64,000 nt of DNA from Arabidopsis thaliana (GCF_000001735.4 NC_003075.7:8185001-8249000); one strand, 5' to 3'; positions 26,984 through 37,517 are shown, numbered from the stretch's first letter. Program-made: numbers and translations. The notes: a model not told the origin generated them from the sequence alone.

Positions 26984-28237
26984 TCACTCCCAAGTAACTG
27001 AAATCATCGAATTAGCGATCCCAGATTGATCAAACGTGGCCTTAGCTCCATAATCCAGAGTCTTGGAAGCACCAGGAATCGCCTGCACAAGCTTGAACTC
27101 CTTTTTCTCGGATTCCTCCATGTGAGAATAACAGAAAGACCAGAGAAGCTGAATCGGTTCGCTCTTGAGAAACTTCCTCTGCTTTCTTCTCCCATCTGGA
27201 AATCGAACACAAATACTGCACACAACGCTTCTATCACAGTCTGCTTTAGGCTCTTCTGTCAAAACCGGAAACTCAAGCAGGTCGCATGACAAACAAGTTT
27301 CCTCCTCATGTTCGGATAAAGTCATTATGTCTTCAAATTCTGGCCCCCAAGAAGGAGCCACAACGCGATCAGACGTAAAAGTCTCCTCCTTTCCAGATTT
27401 GATTACAGTCTTTTCTTCTTCAATAGCGTTTCCCCAGAAAGTAGCCATGTCTTGATCATCAGCGTTGTTACTTGAACAGGAGATCTTCTCTGTTTTCATA
27501 CGTTTGTTGCTTGTCAGAGATGCAACGTGTTCGTGAGGACCAGAATCCATGTACTTCATCAAATCCTCGAGAAAGCCCTGAGGTTCAATCACACCGCTCC
27601 ACATACGCATCTTCTGGCCAGTGATGGGATCGATGAGAAGCACCACAGGAGGAACAGAGTCGATCTTGTAGAAAGTAGATATTTTCTGACCTTCGCTGGT
27701 ATCATCATAGACCTACAACAAGATGAAGCTGGACTTGATGGCTTGAAAAACAGCGTCGTGTGGCCATAAATCTCGGTTAAGTAAGTGAGAAGCAAACTCG
27801 GTCGTGGACTGGAGGTTAACAAGCAACCATAGATCCTCTCTAGAGGACGTTGCTTTCGCATCTTCAAACGAACCGTGGAAAAACAGACTTGGAGGAGGAC
27901 GGTACAAAGAAGACAACCTAGAATCGGATTCCTCAGATGTCGACTCGTCGTCCCAGATCTCTTCAGGACATACTGCGACCGAAGTGTTGTGAGACATGAA
28001 AGGATCGTAGTCGTAGAGAGTATTCTTCTTCGAAGGTAAAGGAAGAGGGACTAGTTCTTCTCCATGGTGATGATGAGGGTTTCTCCGAGCGATGAGAAAG
28101 AGGTTGATCGCATCTTCAAGGTTCCAGGTTGTTGCCTCAAGGAACTGTGTTGCGATTTCCACAGTTTGGTTAACGGTGATATCGAGGAAAGATGAGATCA
28201 GTTTTCTCTGTTGGTGAGTCCTCGTTGCAGTCTCCAT
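26984..28237 (-). pseudogene. UBA-UAS-UBX protein gene, copy 2, with an in-frame stop in the UAS region
   Basis: From ATG 28237 (METATRTHQQRKLISSFL) the frame runs through a complete UBA (LDITVNQTVEIATQFLEATT then WNLEDAINLFL) and into the UAS domain (LWLLVNLQSTTEFASHLLNR) up to SSFILL, then TAG at 27713-27715. The same frame continues with VYDDTSEGQKIS, PITGQKMRMWSGVIE and a full UBX domain (RFPDGRRKQRKFLKSEPIQL ... ISVTWE). Copy 1 has CAG (Gln) at the stop position (FIVWQVYDD). The sequence TTGTTGTAG|G resembles an intron 3' end, so splicing around it is not excluded, but copy 1 has no intron there. Expected role, if made: adaptor of CDC48 in ubiquitin-dependent protein turnover. It is about 70% similar to copy 1 over the UBX half. 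Confidence 0.82.
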
Positions 28238-28380
28238 TGTTTCCTGTGTGTAAGAGAGCGAGAGAAACAAGGAATTTGTGGGAACCCTAAATTACGAATG
28301 GAAGTGTTTGTGTTTTACCTTTGCTTCTATTTGTTTAGTATTTATAGAGAGGACTCCTCAGATTTGTGTTTCCTTTTCCT

Positions 28381-28640
28381 ACTCCAATTTTGTTCAACGC
28401 AGAGGCCCACGAAAAAAAAGGAAACTCCTTTTCGCTTTTTGTTTTTGTGATATATTTCCATTTTTTGGGATTTTGTACATTGTTTGGGCCTTTTGGGTTT
28501 ACTTTTATATTCTTTTTGGTGATTAAAAAAGGGTAAAAAAACAAGGACTTCACAAACACTAGGTTTTACTGATTGGTGGTTACACAAAACACTGCTTTTT
28601 TTCCGAATCAAACTCTGCTTTTGCTTCTCTGCAAACGAAA
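28381..28640. repeat. Duplicated upstream block of UBX copy 2 (partner at 30886-31150)
   Basis: The block CTCCAATTTTGTTCAACG ... CTCCTTTTCG ... TATATTTCCATTTTTTGGGA at 28381-28470 recurs as CTCCAATTTCGTTCAACG ... CTCCTTTTCG ... TATATTTCCATTTTTTTTGG at 30891-30978. The words TTCACAAACACTAG and CAAAACACT follow in both (28549-28595 and 31072-31102). This shows that sequence upstream of a UBX gene was copied together with the following DUF295 region. Confidence 0.8.
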
Positions 28641-29040
28641 CAAAGAAAGTGAATTGGGGACACAAGCGAATTTACAAATTCATATGCTAATTATCGAGGC
28701 TCAGTTTTTTTTTTTTAATAATTCCCAACCTATGCTCATCAATTCCACAAAGAAACACCTTTTAGGCTCTTGTAGGCCTGTATCGTTGTCTCCTTCCGTA
28801 CCAAAATATTCGAGTTTGAGCTTGTGGTATTTGTCCTGGTTTATACCTTTGGATGAGAGAGACCCTAAGTTTTCATGAGTCATGCAATTCAGTGTATTGT
28901 TCTGATATATACTTCACATCAGAGAGGTTTCTCGATCGGTTTCACTCCATATAGTATACCACACACATTAGGAGGACTGTATGAAAATTTAAAGGTTACC
29001 ATATTTTATGGAATCGAAGAAAAAACGTATACTGAAAAAG
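28641..29040. other. Spacer with one unassigned 60-codon frame
   Basis: On the minus strand 28701-28883 reads MTHENLGSLSSKGINQDKYH and ends in a lysine-rich stretch complementary to a poly-T tract. It has no family I recognise and no second exon was found, so I do not call it a gene. Confidence 0.3.
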
Positions 29041-29109
29041 AAACATAGGATTTCACTAATAGCATGAGAAAGCAAACACACGGCAAGAGCAAGGTTAATT
29101 AATTAGGAG

Positions 29110-29240
29110 CTAGTAGTGAGGAATTGGAGGAGGCCAGTAAGGGAAGTCCAAGTTTCTTATTGAAACTTCGTCTTCTGTGTAGAAGGTAGTGCAAATTTTG
29201 GTGGTGAGATCGTAAACACCAAAGTTATCGCCAACTTTAG
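29110..29240 (-). pseudogene. 3' remnant of a second DUF295 gene
   Basis: About 42 codons read VGDNFGVYDLTTKICTTFYT ... FPYWPPPIPHY then a stop, clearly homologous to the last 42 codons of the intact DUF295 gene (31321-32571: VGNNFGVYDLTTETCSTFYT ... FPYWPPPTPIY). The flank 29041-29109 also matches 31252-31320 (TAGGATTTCA ... GCAAGAGC ... TTAATTAA). Homology ends abruptly at about 29240. The piece 29409-29600 then matches the far upstream side of the intact gene (32703-32850: TTTAAAGACTCGGCTGATTA). The roughly 1.2-kb body of the gene is thus missing from this copy. Confidence 0.88.
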
Positions 29241-29377
29241 TTTTAGTGTTTACTTTATCAAAAAAAAATTCTTTCTCATATTATCTTGTTTTTTTAAAAA
29301 ACTATCATTTGTGATTATATTGTCATTTTTTTTTCTCAAATCTTTCTTTTGCATTTGGCTTAGAATTTTTTTTGACC

Positions 29378-29408
29378 CCCATGATTAACTATTCTGCCTC
29401 CGCCACTG
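29378..29408 (-). mobile_element. One end of a hAT-like non-autonomous transposon, at the break in the DUF295 remnant
   Basis: On the minus strand from 29408 the sequence reads CAGTGGCGGAGGCAGAATAG followed by a GGGGGTCAAAA word, the typical terminus of a widespread plant non-autonomous hAT group and similar to the end of the element at 29773. Only one end is present. Its outer edge abuts AGTTTAAA, which continues into DUF295 upstream sequence. The other end is not seen; the inside of the element appears joined to the truncated DUF295 exon. Confidence 0.65.
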
Positions 29409-29772
29409 AGTTTAAAGACTCGGCTGATTATCAGATGTGCCATTGCTGAAACCCTAAATTTTTTGTGTGTTTCGTGTCCCGAATCTGTATGTTAGACTTA
29501 ATACTGAGAATATACGTGCTCACCAAGTACAAGATAACAATGAACATACAATATTTAGAGAATATTTAGAATTTATCACACAAGGCACATAAATTGCTCT
29601 TTATCATCGAAAAAATAAATAAATCCGATTCTTGTTTTATTTTTCAGGAAGTAAAAATAACGGATTTTGTTGTTGTTCAATATTTGTTCCGAAATAAAAT
29701 CTATTGTCATATGTTATATTGTTTTATTCATAAAATCTAAAATCATTCCTAAAATCACGGCATACTTATTAA

Positions 29773-30121
29773 CAGTGGCAAAGCTAGAACTTTCTGTTAT
29801 GGGGTCTAAAATATATTTTTTTAATATAAAATCATACATTAAAAAAAAATATTTTTATTTTTGTGTTTTGTAAAAATTAAAATAATATTAGGTTAATATT
29901 TTTTTATTTAAGGTAAATTATGGGTCTAAACTTTTAGTAAAAATACAACTTTCAAATATTTGTACTATTTTTTCTTTCATATTGCAACAATAATTTTGTA
30001 CTGGGGTCAAAATTTATCCTAAGTTGGGGTCATTAAAATTATTGCTAATGACAGATAATGAATTTTTGAAAATTTATGAGGGTCAACTGACCTCCTTGTC
30101 AAACCTCTGCATCGGCCACTG
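29773..30121. mobile_element. Non-autonomous hAT-like element, 349 bp, with 8-bp target-site duplication
   Basis: The element starts CAGTGGCAAAGCTAGAAC and ends ...CTGCATCGGCCACTG, so both termini read CAGTGGC on their own strands with partly matching continuation (AGC/TGC then AGA). It is flanked by CTTATTAA (29765-29772) and CTTATTAT (30122-30129), 7 of 8 identical. Internal GGGGTC words near each end (29801, 30004, 30026) are usual for this group. No coding capacity. An 8-bp duplication fits the hAT superfamily. Confidence 0.8.
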
Positions 30122-30129
30122 CTTATTAT

Positions 30130-30885
30130 CCGGGCATACTTATTTTTTTTGGTTATAGTAAGTGATGTTAAATATTTCTGTCAAAAATAAAATAATATAT
30201 ATATGTATTTGTCAATTGTAAATAACCAATGTTAAGATTAATATCAGTTTTAATAAATGATTTAAATGATTTGTATCATTTACAATAATAGCTATAATAA
30301 TTGTTGTATCATATTACAATATATGTTTTCATAAAGAATTGTGTTATTTTCAACAATCAATAATTATAAATAAAATAATATAAAATCTTAAATTTCATAG
30401 AAGAAAACACGATTACATGGTTCAAACGTCAAAAACAAACCCCAAAACCATAATTTTATGTACATCAATCTCTACCAAGCCTTGAATCTCATGCTGAAAG
30501 CCCTTTGGATCTTTTTCATCAACATGAATCACACAGAGACGATAGGCCTATAATCTTGCTCACGATGCCGCTCAACTCCTTTACGATAGATCTAGGCCTA
30601 AAAATATGCTTCAATTGTACTTTAAGCGTTTAACTTTCTCACGATCTCTCTACAGCACCTTGACAATGAAGACAAGAGCTATAGAAAATGGAACCATTGT
30701 GACCTTAGCCTGAAGATTCTACACTACGTCACTACCGTTGGCATTTTTTTTTTTTTTTTTTCGATGCCTTCTCCGATCATCTTAATCAGGGGAGAGACCG
30801 AGAGACCGAGAGAACCGAGAACTGGCGACTTGGACTTCTTCACTGGTTACACGAATGTAGACATATACGATTTGGTTCGGTTTAA
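30130..30885. other. Spacer of unknown origin, possibly repeat-derived
   Basis: A less AT-rich stretch at about 30460-30740 ends in a T17 run (30745-30761) and is followed by a small GAGACCGA repeat near 30793-30815. It interrupts the duplicated UBX-DUF295 unit exactly where a third UBX gene would be expected. I cannot assign it to a family. Confidence 0.4.
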
Positions 30886-31150
30886 CGTCGGCTCCAATTT
30901 CGTTCAACGAAATAAAAAAAAAGAACCTCCTTTTCGGGTTTTTGTTTTGTTTGCTATATTTCCATTTTTTTTGGGATTTACTCTTTGCTTTTAATGTACT
31001 GTAGTATAACACGATTACATTAAAGAACATATTGAGATCTATCTTTATAGATCTAAGTTGGAAAACAAAGAATTCACAAACACTAGATTACAAAACACTT
31101 GTTTTTTAGTTTTTTCCTAATCAAATTAAAAGTTAAAACCACTGCTTTTG
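30886..31150. repeat. Second copy of the UBX upstream block, without its UBX gene
   Basis: This is the partner of 28381-28640. In the first unit the block sits just upstream of UBX copy 2; here no UBX coding sequence adjoins it, so the gene was either lost or not included in the duplication. The block leads directly into the 3' flank of the intact DUF295 gene, the same order as in the first unit. Confidence 0.75.
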
Positions 31151-31320
31151 GTTATAGGCTTTCAATAATCTTTCTCTTGCACCCGTATGCAGTGGCAAAT
31201 TCGGAAAAGACAAAAGAAAAAAAAAATCTAAGAATAACATATTGAAAGAGGCACATAGGATTTCAATGATAGCATGGGAAAGCAAATACACGTGCAAGAG
31301 CCATGTTAATTAAGTAGGAA

Positions 31321-32571
31321 CTAGTAGATAGGGGTTGGCGGAGGCCAGTAAGGGAAACTAACGTTCTTTAGTGGCCTTACACTAGTGTAAAAGGTAGAGC
31401 AAGTTTCGGTGGTGAGATCATAAACACCAAAGTTATTGCCAACAAAATAGATGCAGTTAGGCTCGAGTCCACACGACGTACTAGCCGGGATGCAGAAAGC
31501 CTCACTATGTCCAAGAAAAATGCAAAGATCTCCAATGTGTTCTGTGTAGATCATAGTCTTCTTCTTTTCGTCAGAAGCCTCATTTGCTCTAAACACCATG
31601 AACTTTTTTGTTACGTGCATGGGTGTATTGTCGCAAAGGTCCTCCACGTCCTCCACGAACCTGCAAAGACATGATAGAACCAATACGATTCTCAAGCCAA
31701 AAAACCACCAACGAAATGAAGATATATTGTAAATATGTTATGAGAGATGTCTAGTTAATTAGATACTATACCACTTGACGAGGAAAAGTTGGCCGGTGGG
31801 TGACTCCACAAGGTGATCTGTCTTGGAACATGAACTCACTCCCGCCAACTGCTTAAACACCGACTCTGGAAGATTTTCATAATCCAAGTCGATGAAGCTG
31901 GGTTGCCCATTCTCCTGCCTAGAGTTGAAATGATCATCACCCTCCTTAGAGTTGAGATCCAAGTAGCACAAGTAGTTGCCTCCGTAACTTGGAATGTAGA
32001 ACCTTTGATCTCTCTTGGAGAACATGAGGCTAGATAAAGGGTTTATACACTGAGACATGAATTTCATGTTGATCCATTTAGAGCTGCCAAAAGGCCTGCA
32101 AAGACTAACCCGAGATCCCGATAATTTGACACCCACTACCCAATCTTTATCTTGAACAGGTATAGAGGACATGGCTAGGTTATGGATTTTGGTACCGGTG
32201 GGTACAGAAGGTAAATGAATGGTCAAGTTTTCTAGTTTGGGATTGGAGGTCTCATAAGTGATCACAGGTTGATGGTCGCTGCTTCTGTACGAAAGATAGA
32301 ATTTTAATCCATCACGTAAAAATCCGACAGTCATCGCCTCAATGACCTCCTTCTCGAGTTTCTTGTCCTTAATAGTGACTTTTGTTGCCTTTCCCTTTGA
32401 AGAATCGTCGTCGTATACTATTACGCGACCATCCGAAGAAGAATTTTGGATGTTAGTGATGTATTCAATCAATAAAAACGGGTAGGCTGGTTCAGACGAC
32501 AAGAGTTGAGTCACTTTAGTCTCGTCATCCGAATCCCACCCGCTTGTGTGAGAAGTTGTAGATGAGAACAT
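31321..32571 (-). CDS. DUF295 family protein
   Basis: Two exons: 31772-32571 and 31321-31660, joined in phase at TG|G (LVKW|FVEDVED). The protein starts MFSSTTSHTSGWDSDDETKV and is about 379 residues. DUF295 hallmarks are visible: a beta-propeller-like series of short strands, PSYGGNYLCYLDL, HLVESPTGQLFLVKW and the C-terminal GNNFGVYDLTTETCSTFY ... PYWPPPTPIY. Members often carry an N-terminal F-box and join SCF ubiquitin ligases, or are organelle-targeted in Brassicaceae; no F-box is evident here. The function is unknown. The family is well known for fast lineage-specific expansion, fitting the sister remnant at 29110-29240. From memory AT4G14260. Confidence 0.9.
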
Positions 32572-33516
32572 ACGAACAACATTTTTGTGTCTCTGCCATA
32601 TATATGTTCAAGTAGTCAGAGACGATATCAATAACAAGAAGAAGTTAAAGAAAAATGAATTTATTACTTAGAAGCTTAAGAGGAAGTTTTTGCAGACAGA
32701 GGGTTTAAAGACTCGGCTGATTATAAGCTGTGCCATTGTTGAACTTCTTTAAGTGTTTTCGTCTCTTGTATAATCTGTGTCATTATTGTACTTAATACTA
32801 ATAAGAATATCCTTGCTCAGCAAGTACAAGACATAAATGAGAATATTTAGAAATTCCATAAATAGCTCGTTAAAATCTTATTATAATTTTTGTTTTTTTC
32901 TGTGGAATTTGTTGTTCAATATTTGTTCCCAAAAATTGTTTTATTCATAAAATCTAAAATCATTTCCTAAAATCAATGCATACAAATTACTCTATATTCT
33001 ACCCTTTTTTTTTTAATTTTTCGATATGTTTTTAATTGAAACAGAAAACTTTTCATGCAACCACGTTCGATTTTTTTTTTTTTTCTTTAGCTTAATGGGC
33101 TTATGGGCTTCTACGTTCTAGAAATTTCCTACTACACAAAATATCTTTCGTTTTATCCAAATTCCAAAACAGTAATAAGATTATAAGAACAATAAATATC
33201 TTATCCAGTAACTAACGAACGTATATCCCAATTATTGTGAACATCACCACCGTCAGATCACGCCCTTATCATTCATGACCGTCAGATCCTCATATTTTAC
33301 ATCACACGTGGCCGTGACTCTTTACCGGATAACCGGATTGTCTCTTCTTTAAAACCGTGCCCAAGCGACTCGTGAGTGAGACTCGCTCTAAGACCCAGTT
33401 TGACTCGTTGATCAACGAAAGGTAACGACAAAACTCTGATTTCCGATTTCATTACTATGAATCGATTCGAATTTCTGAGTTTCTGACTTTGTTTCAGTGT
33501 GAGTTTGAGGTGAAAG
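32572..33516. other. Divergent upstream region of DUF295 gene and CID2
   Basis: The left part (32703-32850) matches the flank of the deleted DUF295 copy. Poly-T runs lie near 33006-33016 and 33070-33084. The right part is the promoter and a 5' leader intron candidate (33420-33497) of the CID2 gene. No other gene seen. Confidence 0.45.
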
Positions 33517-34037
33517 ATGACGGCGACGATAGATCGGAGGTTATCAACGCTGAATCCAAACGCGCCGGTGTTTGATCCGGTGGAATTTCGTGAGGTGGAG
33601 GATTTTTCACCGAAATGGTGGGATCTAGTAACGACTTCGAAATGGTTCCGTGACTTTTGGCTCAGTGCTAACTCTGAGAATGAGTTCCTCGGCGGCGACG
33701 ATTTCTCAGTTATGGAAGAAGAGTTCGAGGAGATGATCGCATCGTCTGATGGTGGATCCATGGCTGATACAGTTACAGGTAACGATTTGTTTACTGTTTT
33801 GAAATTAGTTGAGATTTAGGGATTCGAAACATTCAGATCTGAGGATTTTTGTGTGTTTTAATGGCAGAAGCAGATGTGGCTAGTTATTTGAAGATGCTTT
33901 TGAACATAGCGGAGTCTACGAAAGAGAAGATTTATAGATCGAAGGTTTCGTCTTGTTCACCAAAGTATAATCAGAAGAAGTACATGAATCCGAACTTTAA
34001 TTGTCGCCGGAATCATCATATCTATCAGCCACGGTGA
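33517..34037 (+). CDS. CID2: PAM2-motif, ERD15-like protein (CID2)
   Basis: Two coding exons, 33517-33778 and 33868-34037, joined in phase (ACA G|AA). The N-terminus holds the PAM2 motif LNPNAPVFDPVEF, which binds the PABC (MLLE) domain of poly(A)-binding proteins, followed directly by the PAE1-like EDFSPKWWDLV motif typical of ERD15/CID1-type proteins. The middle is acidic (MEEEFEEMIAS), the C-terminus basic (RSKVSSCSPKYNQKK). Length 143 residues. Related ERD15 responds to dehydration and dampens ABA signalling; a similar role for this copy is inferred. From memory the gene is CID2, AT4G14270. Confidence 0.9.
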
Positions 34038-34305
34038 AGCTTCTAGAAGGAACAAAGCTCTTCTTCTTCTTCTTTCGAGATGATAATCAGAGTCGTGTCT
34101 GTGTTTATGGCTGAATCTGATCTTTTCTGCTTTCTTGTTTTTTGTAATTCTGTGAATATTCCTACTTTCTATAATAACATCACTTTATGTTATGAGCATA
34201 ACCAAATTGAAATCGAACCAGGTCGAATCGAAATGTTTGGGTCGGTTTAAAATGGGATTGTATCATTTGTCTTTGGAAACCAAATCTAACAACAATATTG
34301 AAACC

Positions 34306-34363
34306 GGTATTAAACACAAACCAAACCGAAAATGGGTATTAAACACAAACCAACCCGAATATG
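34306..34363. repeat. 29-bp tandem duplication
   Basis: GGTATTAAACACAAACCAA followed by ACCGAAAATG is repeated with two substitutions, unit length 29 bp, in the 3' flank of CID2. Confidence 0.75.
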
Positions 34364-34621
34364 GTTAGAGTTGAGCTAAAACTTTACCATGCGCATATGA
34401 AGATAATGATGTCATAAAAGTTGGAATCCAATTTATTTTGGATAACCTTTAATTTGGTTGATCAAACAATAATTTTTTTTATATTAATTACTATGTTATG
34501 TAAATCATTCAAAGGAGCACTTGATTATAATTTTGAAACAACTCCTTTGTTTTGTCCTCATTCAAAGAAAAAAGGGATTAACAATTGGTGATATTAGCGT
34601 TTTACGAAAAGAAAAAAAAAC

Positions 34622-34986
34622 ATGTTAAGAGCAAATGTTGTCGTCTCTTTGGTTATATTTGCAGCTCTCATGCAATGTGTGGCAGTGTGGGTATGTTTTC
34701 TTTTACTCTTTAGTACTAATACTATATTGTTATATTGTTTTCTGAAATTTTGTAAATTTAACAATCATTTTTTTGGGGGTTAAAAGTAGGATCCGAAAAG
34801 ATGAATGGAAAAGAAAACATTACGCCATGGATATACAGTATGAAGCAGCCGGTGTCGTGTAATAGAGAACATTCGGAAATTGGAATATGTCTTTCAGGTA
34901 TTGATGATGATATTCAAAACGATGGAAAATGCTGGAAATTTTGCTTGATGGTTGCGAAAAGCGGAGGTTATAATGCAGACAAATAA
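34622..34986 (+). CDS. Defensin-like peptide gene, copy 1, lacking the C-terminal cysteines
   Basis: Exon 1 (34622-34690) encodes a signal peptide (MLRANVVVSLVIFAALMQCV). Exon 2 is in the frame KMNGKENITPWIYSM ... VSCNREHSEIGICL ... GKCWKFCLM and stops at 34986. It is clearly a tandem duplicate of 35816-36193, sharing promoter sequence too (34418-34585 with 35591-35765). Compared with that copy it keeps only the first part of the cysteine pattern; the segment that should carry the last four or five cysteines is absent. The exon 1 donor is not in the same phase as in the sister gene, so an open product requires a different acceptor 11 bp downstream. Likely a degenerating member of the plant defensin-like (DEFL) secreted peptide family. 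Confidence 0.65.
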
Positions 34987-35815
34987 TCATCCCAGAAATT
35001 ATACAAGTCTAAAATATAACGCATGAGACAAAAGGATTATTTTGTTGTCTAAATAACAGTGCAAATTTCATGTTTCTTCCCTTCTTTTCTGTATCAAATT
35101 TTTGAAAAATCTATAACAAGAATGGATCGCATTTTTACCACCTAAACAAAAAAAAATCGAAAATTTCATAAAAATATAATAATCAAAATATACCACCTAA
35201 ACGTTTGTATGTTTAAGTCTCTCTTTTTTTTTTTTTTTTTGGGAACTGATGGTTAAATGGTAGGTCTATACCAATTCCAACACATGCCAAATTAATTCGA
35301 AAATCAAACAAAAACCAAACCGATCTAAGTTTTGGTTTAGAGTTCAAACAAGAATATTACGACAACGGAATACTGTATGTTTGATATATTTCACAAAGAG
35401 ATACAGAGCATTGTTTATATTGTACAAGTAGTAGGCGTGAGCCTCAAGATTATGCAATAAGTATAATTTCCTAAACTAGTGAATTGGAATATTGAGGAAT
35501 GAATGAGCATCTAATCATATCTCTCTAGCTCGACAGAATAAACCAAATACGTTTATCTAAATAAGTCATGTATATCTTGTAATAATGTAGTCAAGGTTGG
35601 AATCCAATCTTTTTGGAAACATGTTTTTAATTTGGTTGACTAAATATATTGTATTCCTTACTAATTTATTATGTAAGATAATGTTAATTCGAAGGATCCC
35701 TTGAATATAGTTACAATTCTTACTATAAATACGAAACAACTCCTCCTTCATTCTCATTGCAATACAAAAATATCAAAAGTTCTTAATATTTTAATTAACA
35801 AAGAAAAAAGAGAGA
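34987..35815. other. Spacer between the defensin-like genes, partly duplicated promoter
   Basis: 35591-35765 matches 34418-34585 upstream of copy 1 (GGTTGGAATCCAAT ... TTTAATTTGGTTGA ... GAAACAACTCCT). The rest is AT-rich. Confidence 0.6.
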
Positions 35816-36193
35816 ATGGTTAGAACAAATGTTGTCTCTTTTGTTTTATTTGCTGCTATAGTGCTATGTATAGGTATATTTTTTTTAGTACTAAAGCTTT
35901 AACCTTTTTCATGAAGTTTTCATGTTGGGAAATTAATTTACATGATATTTTTTCTATTGAATGTAGGATCCATTCAAATAGATGGACAAAAACACACCGC
36001 ACCGTGGATACCTGAAGACAATTCGATATGTTGTAAAGAACATCCGAGTGTTGGAAGATGTCTTCCAAACATCGATGATAGTGCTGAGAAGGGTGGGAAA
36101 TGCTGGAAGTTTTGTATTGAAGGGTGTGAAACAGGAGGTTTTTGCAAACTTTTTGGACATAAACATATATGTCATTGCAATTGTTCCGGTTAA
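35816..36193 (+). CDS. Defensin-like secreted cysteine-rich peptide, copy 2
   Basis: Two exons: 35816-35873 and 35967-36193, joined in phase after the signal peptide, the standard DEFL gene layout. The 94-residue product starts [20 protein letters not shown] and the mature part has cysteines in the order CC ... C ... C-x3-C ... C ... C ... C-x-C-x-C ([37 protein letters not shown]). DEFL peptides are secreted; roles include antimicrobial defence and reproductive signalling, but none can be assigned here. A TATAAATA box lies at about 35721-35728. All parts look intact. Confidence 0.85.
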
Positions 36194-37517
36194 TATGCAT
36201 CATGCAAAATTAATAAGGCTCCTACGTACGATACAAGGAAAAATTTGTTTGAAAATATAATTAATAAAGGTTCAACTACATTGTTCAAAAATGAATAACA
36301 GATTGCATAAATTTTATATCTCTTCTCTTCTTCTCACTTCTCAATATCAACTTAAAAAATAAAAATCAATAATCACATTTTGAAACATTTATACAAATAT
36401 AAATGAATAACTCGTATGTATGTATATATATACTTAAATTTCTGCATATGTATAGTATTGTTCCAATTAGTGTTTAAAGACACCTGGATTATTCTTTATA
36501 TAAAATTTACGAATTTGGTAATTTATATCTATTATGTATGTAGTACTCCGTTTTTTTTTGTTAACCGCACATTAGTTATAAAAAAACTCCATTGGAGATT
36601 TCTTTTCTACATATGTACAACATGGTATTTTTTCTACATATGTACAAAGCTTCAATTTAAATTGAGACGGTATAATCAGATAATTATTCCAATATGTAAC
36701 ATGTTAACTCAAGAATACATATTTTACTATAAGAACAGTTCCATTGGTAGTATCTTATTAAGGTTTTTAACCCTCTGGAGATGTTCTAAAGTTTCAAAAG
36801 ATTAATTAATAATAATTTTTTCAAAATTAAAAAAAAGAGGGAAGGGGTCATTATTTACCATTTATAACTTGATCACTAGCCATTAGGATATTGCTATTGC
36901 ATGATCAACATTTATTTAGTTGCAAATAGTGATTAATTTTAAAATTGACTAAATCATCTATTGATGACAGAACATGGGTCACAATCATGTAGTTGCAGAT
37001 TGCAATCGACGTGGGTCACAATCTTTGCAGTTTTATCCCAAAACAAAAATAAGACACTCTTTAATCTTCAAGTTAAGACACTTAAATGTCGTAGACTGTT
37101 ACATTTACTGATCAATCGATTATTTCAGAGAACAAGAAATGGAATATACTGATATGATTAGGATTCTGTGATTGGAAGGAATGTCCAGCTCAACCATCAC
37201 AAGTAACGATCTAATCGATCCTAAAACAACGTTTAATGCTTTATAAACTACCAAGAAAAATACAACAATACACGAGATTAAGAAATGTTATAATGTAATT
37301 GATAACTAATGACATCAGAATAAAATGGTGCGTCCAAGATTGTCGTTGTTTGGACGCCTTTTCTTCAAAAAGTCAATGGAACGAAACTCCAGACGTGCAT
37401 GGTGCAACAAAACAATGTCACTAACCTAATAAATAAAACAAGTTTATCGATCAAATTAATTATCTGCGTAAAACCAAACCAAAACATTTGTTTCTCTGTT
37501 GTTTGTCTCAAACTCAA
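36194..37517. other. 1.3-kb AT-rich spacer
   Basis: The only structure noticed is a short direct repeat of TTTTCTACATATGTACAA at 36603-36620 and 36630-36647. No gene supported. Confidence 0.45.

Noticed and set aside
28701-28883. 60-codon minus-strand frame MTHENLGSLSSKG...
   Set aside because: No family, no second exon, and its C-terminus is the complement of a poly-T run. Kept as a note in the spacer entry.
30460-30760. Possible retroelement or SINE fragment ending in a T17 run
   Set aside because: No terminal repeats, target duplication, promoter boxes or recognisable protein were seen, so I list it only as a spacer of unknown origin.
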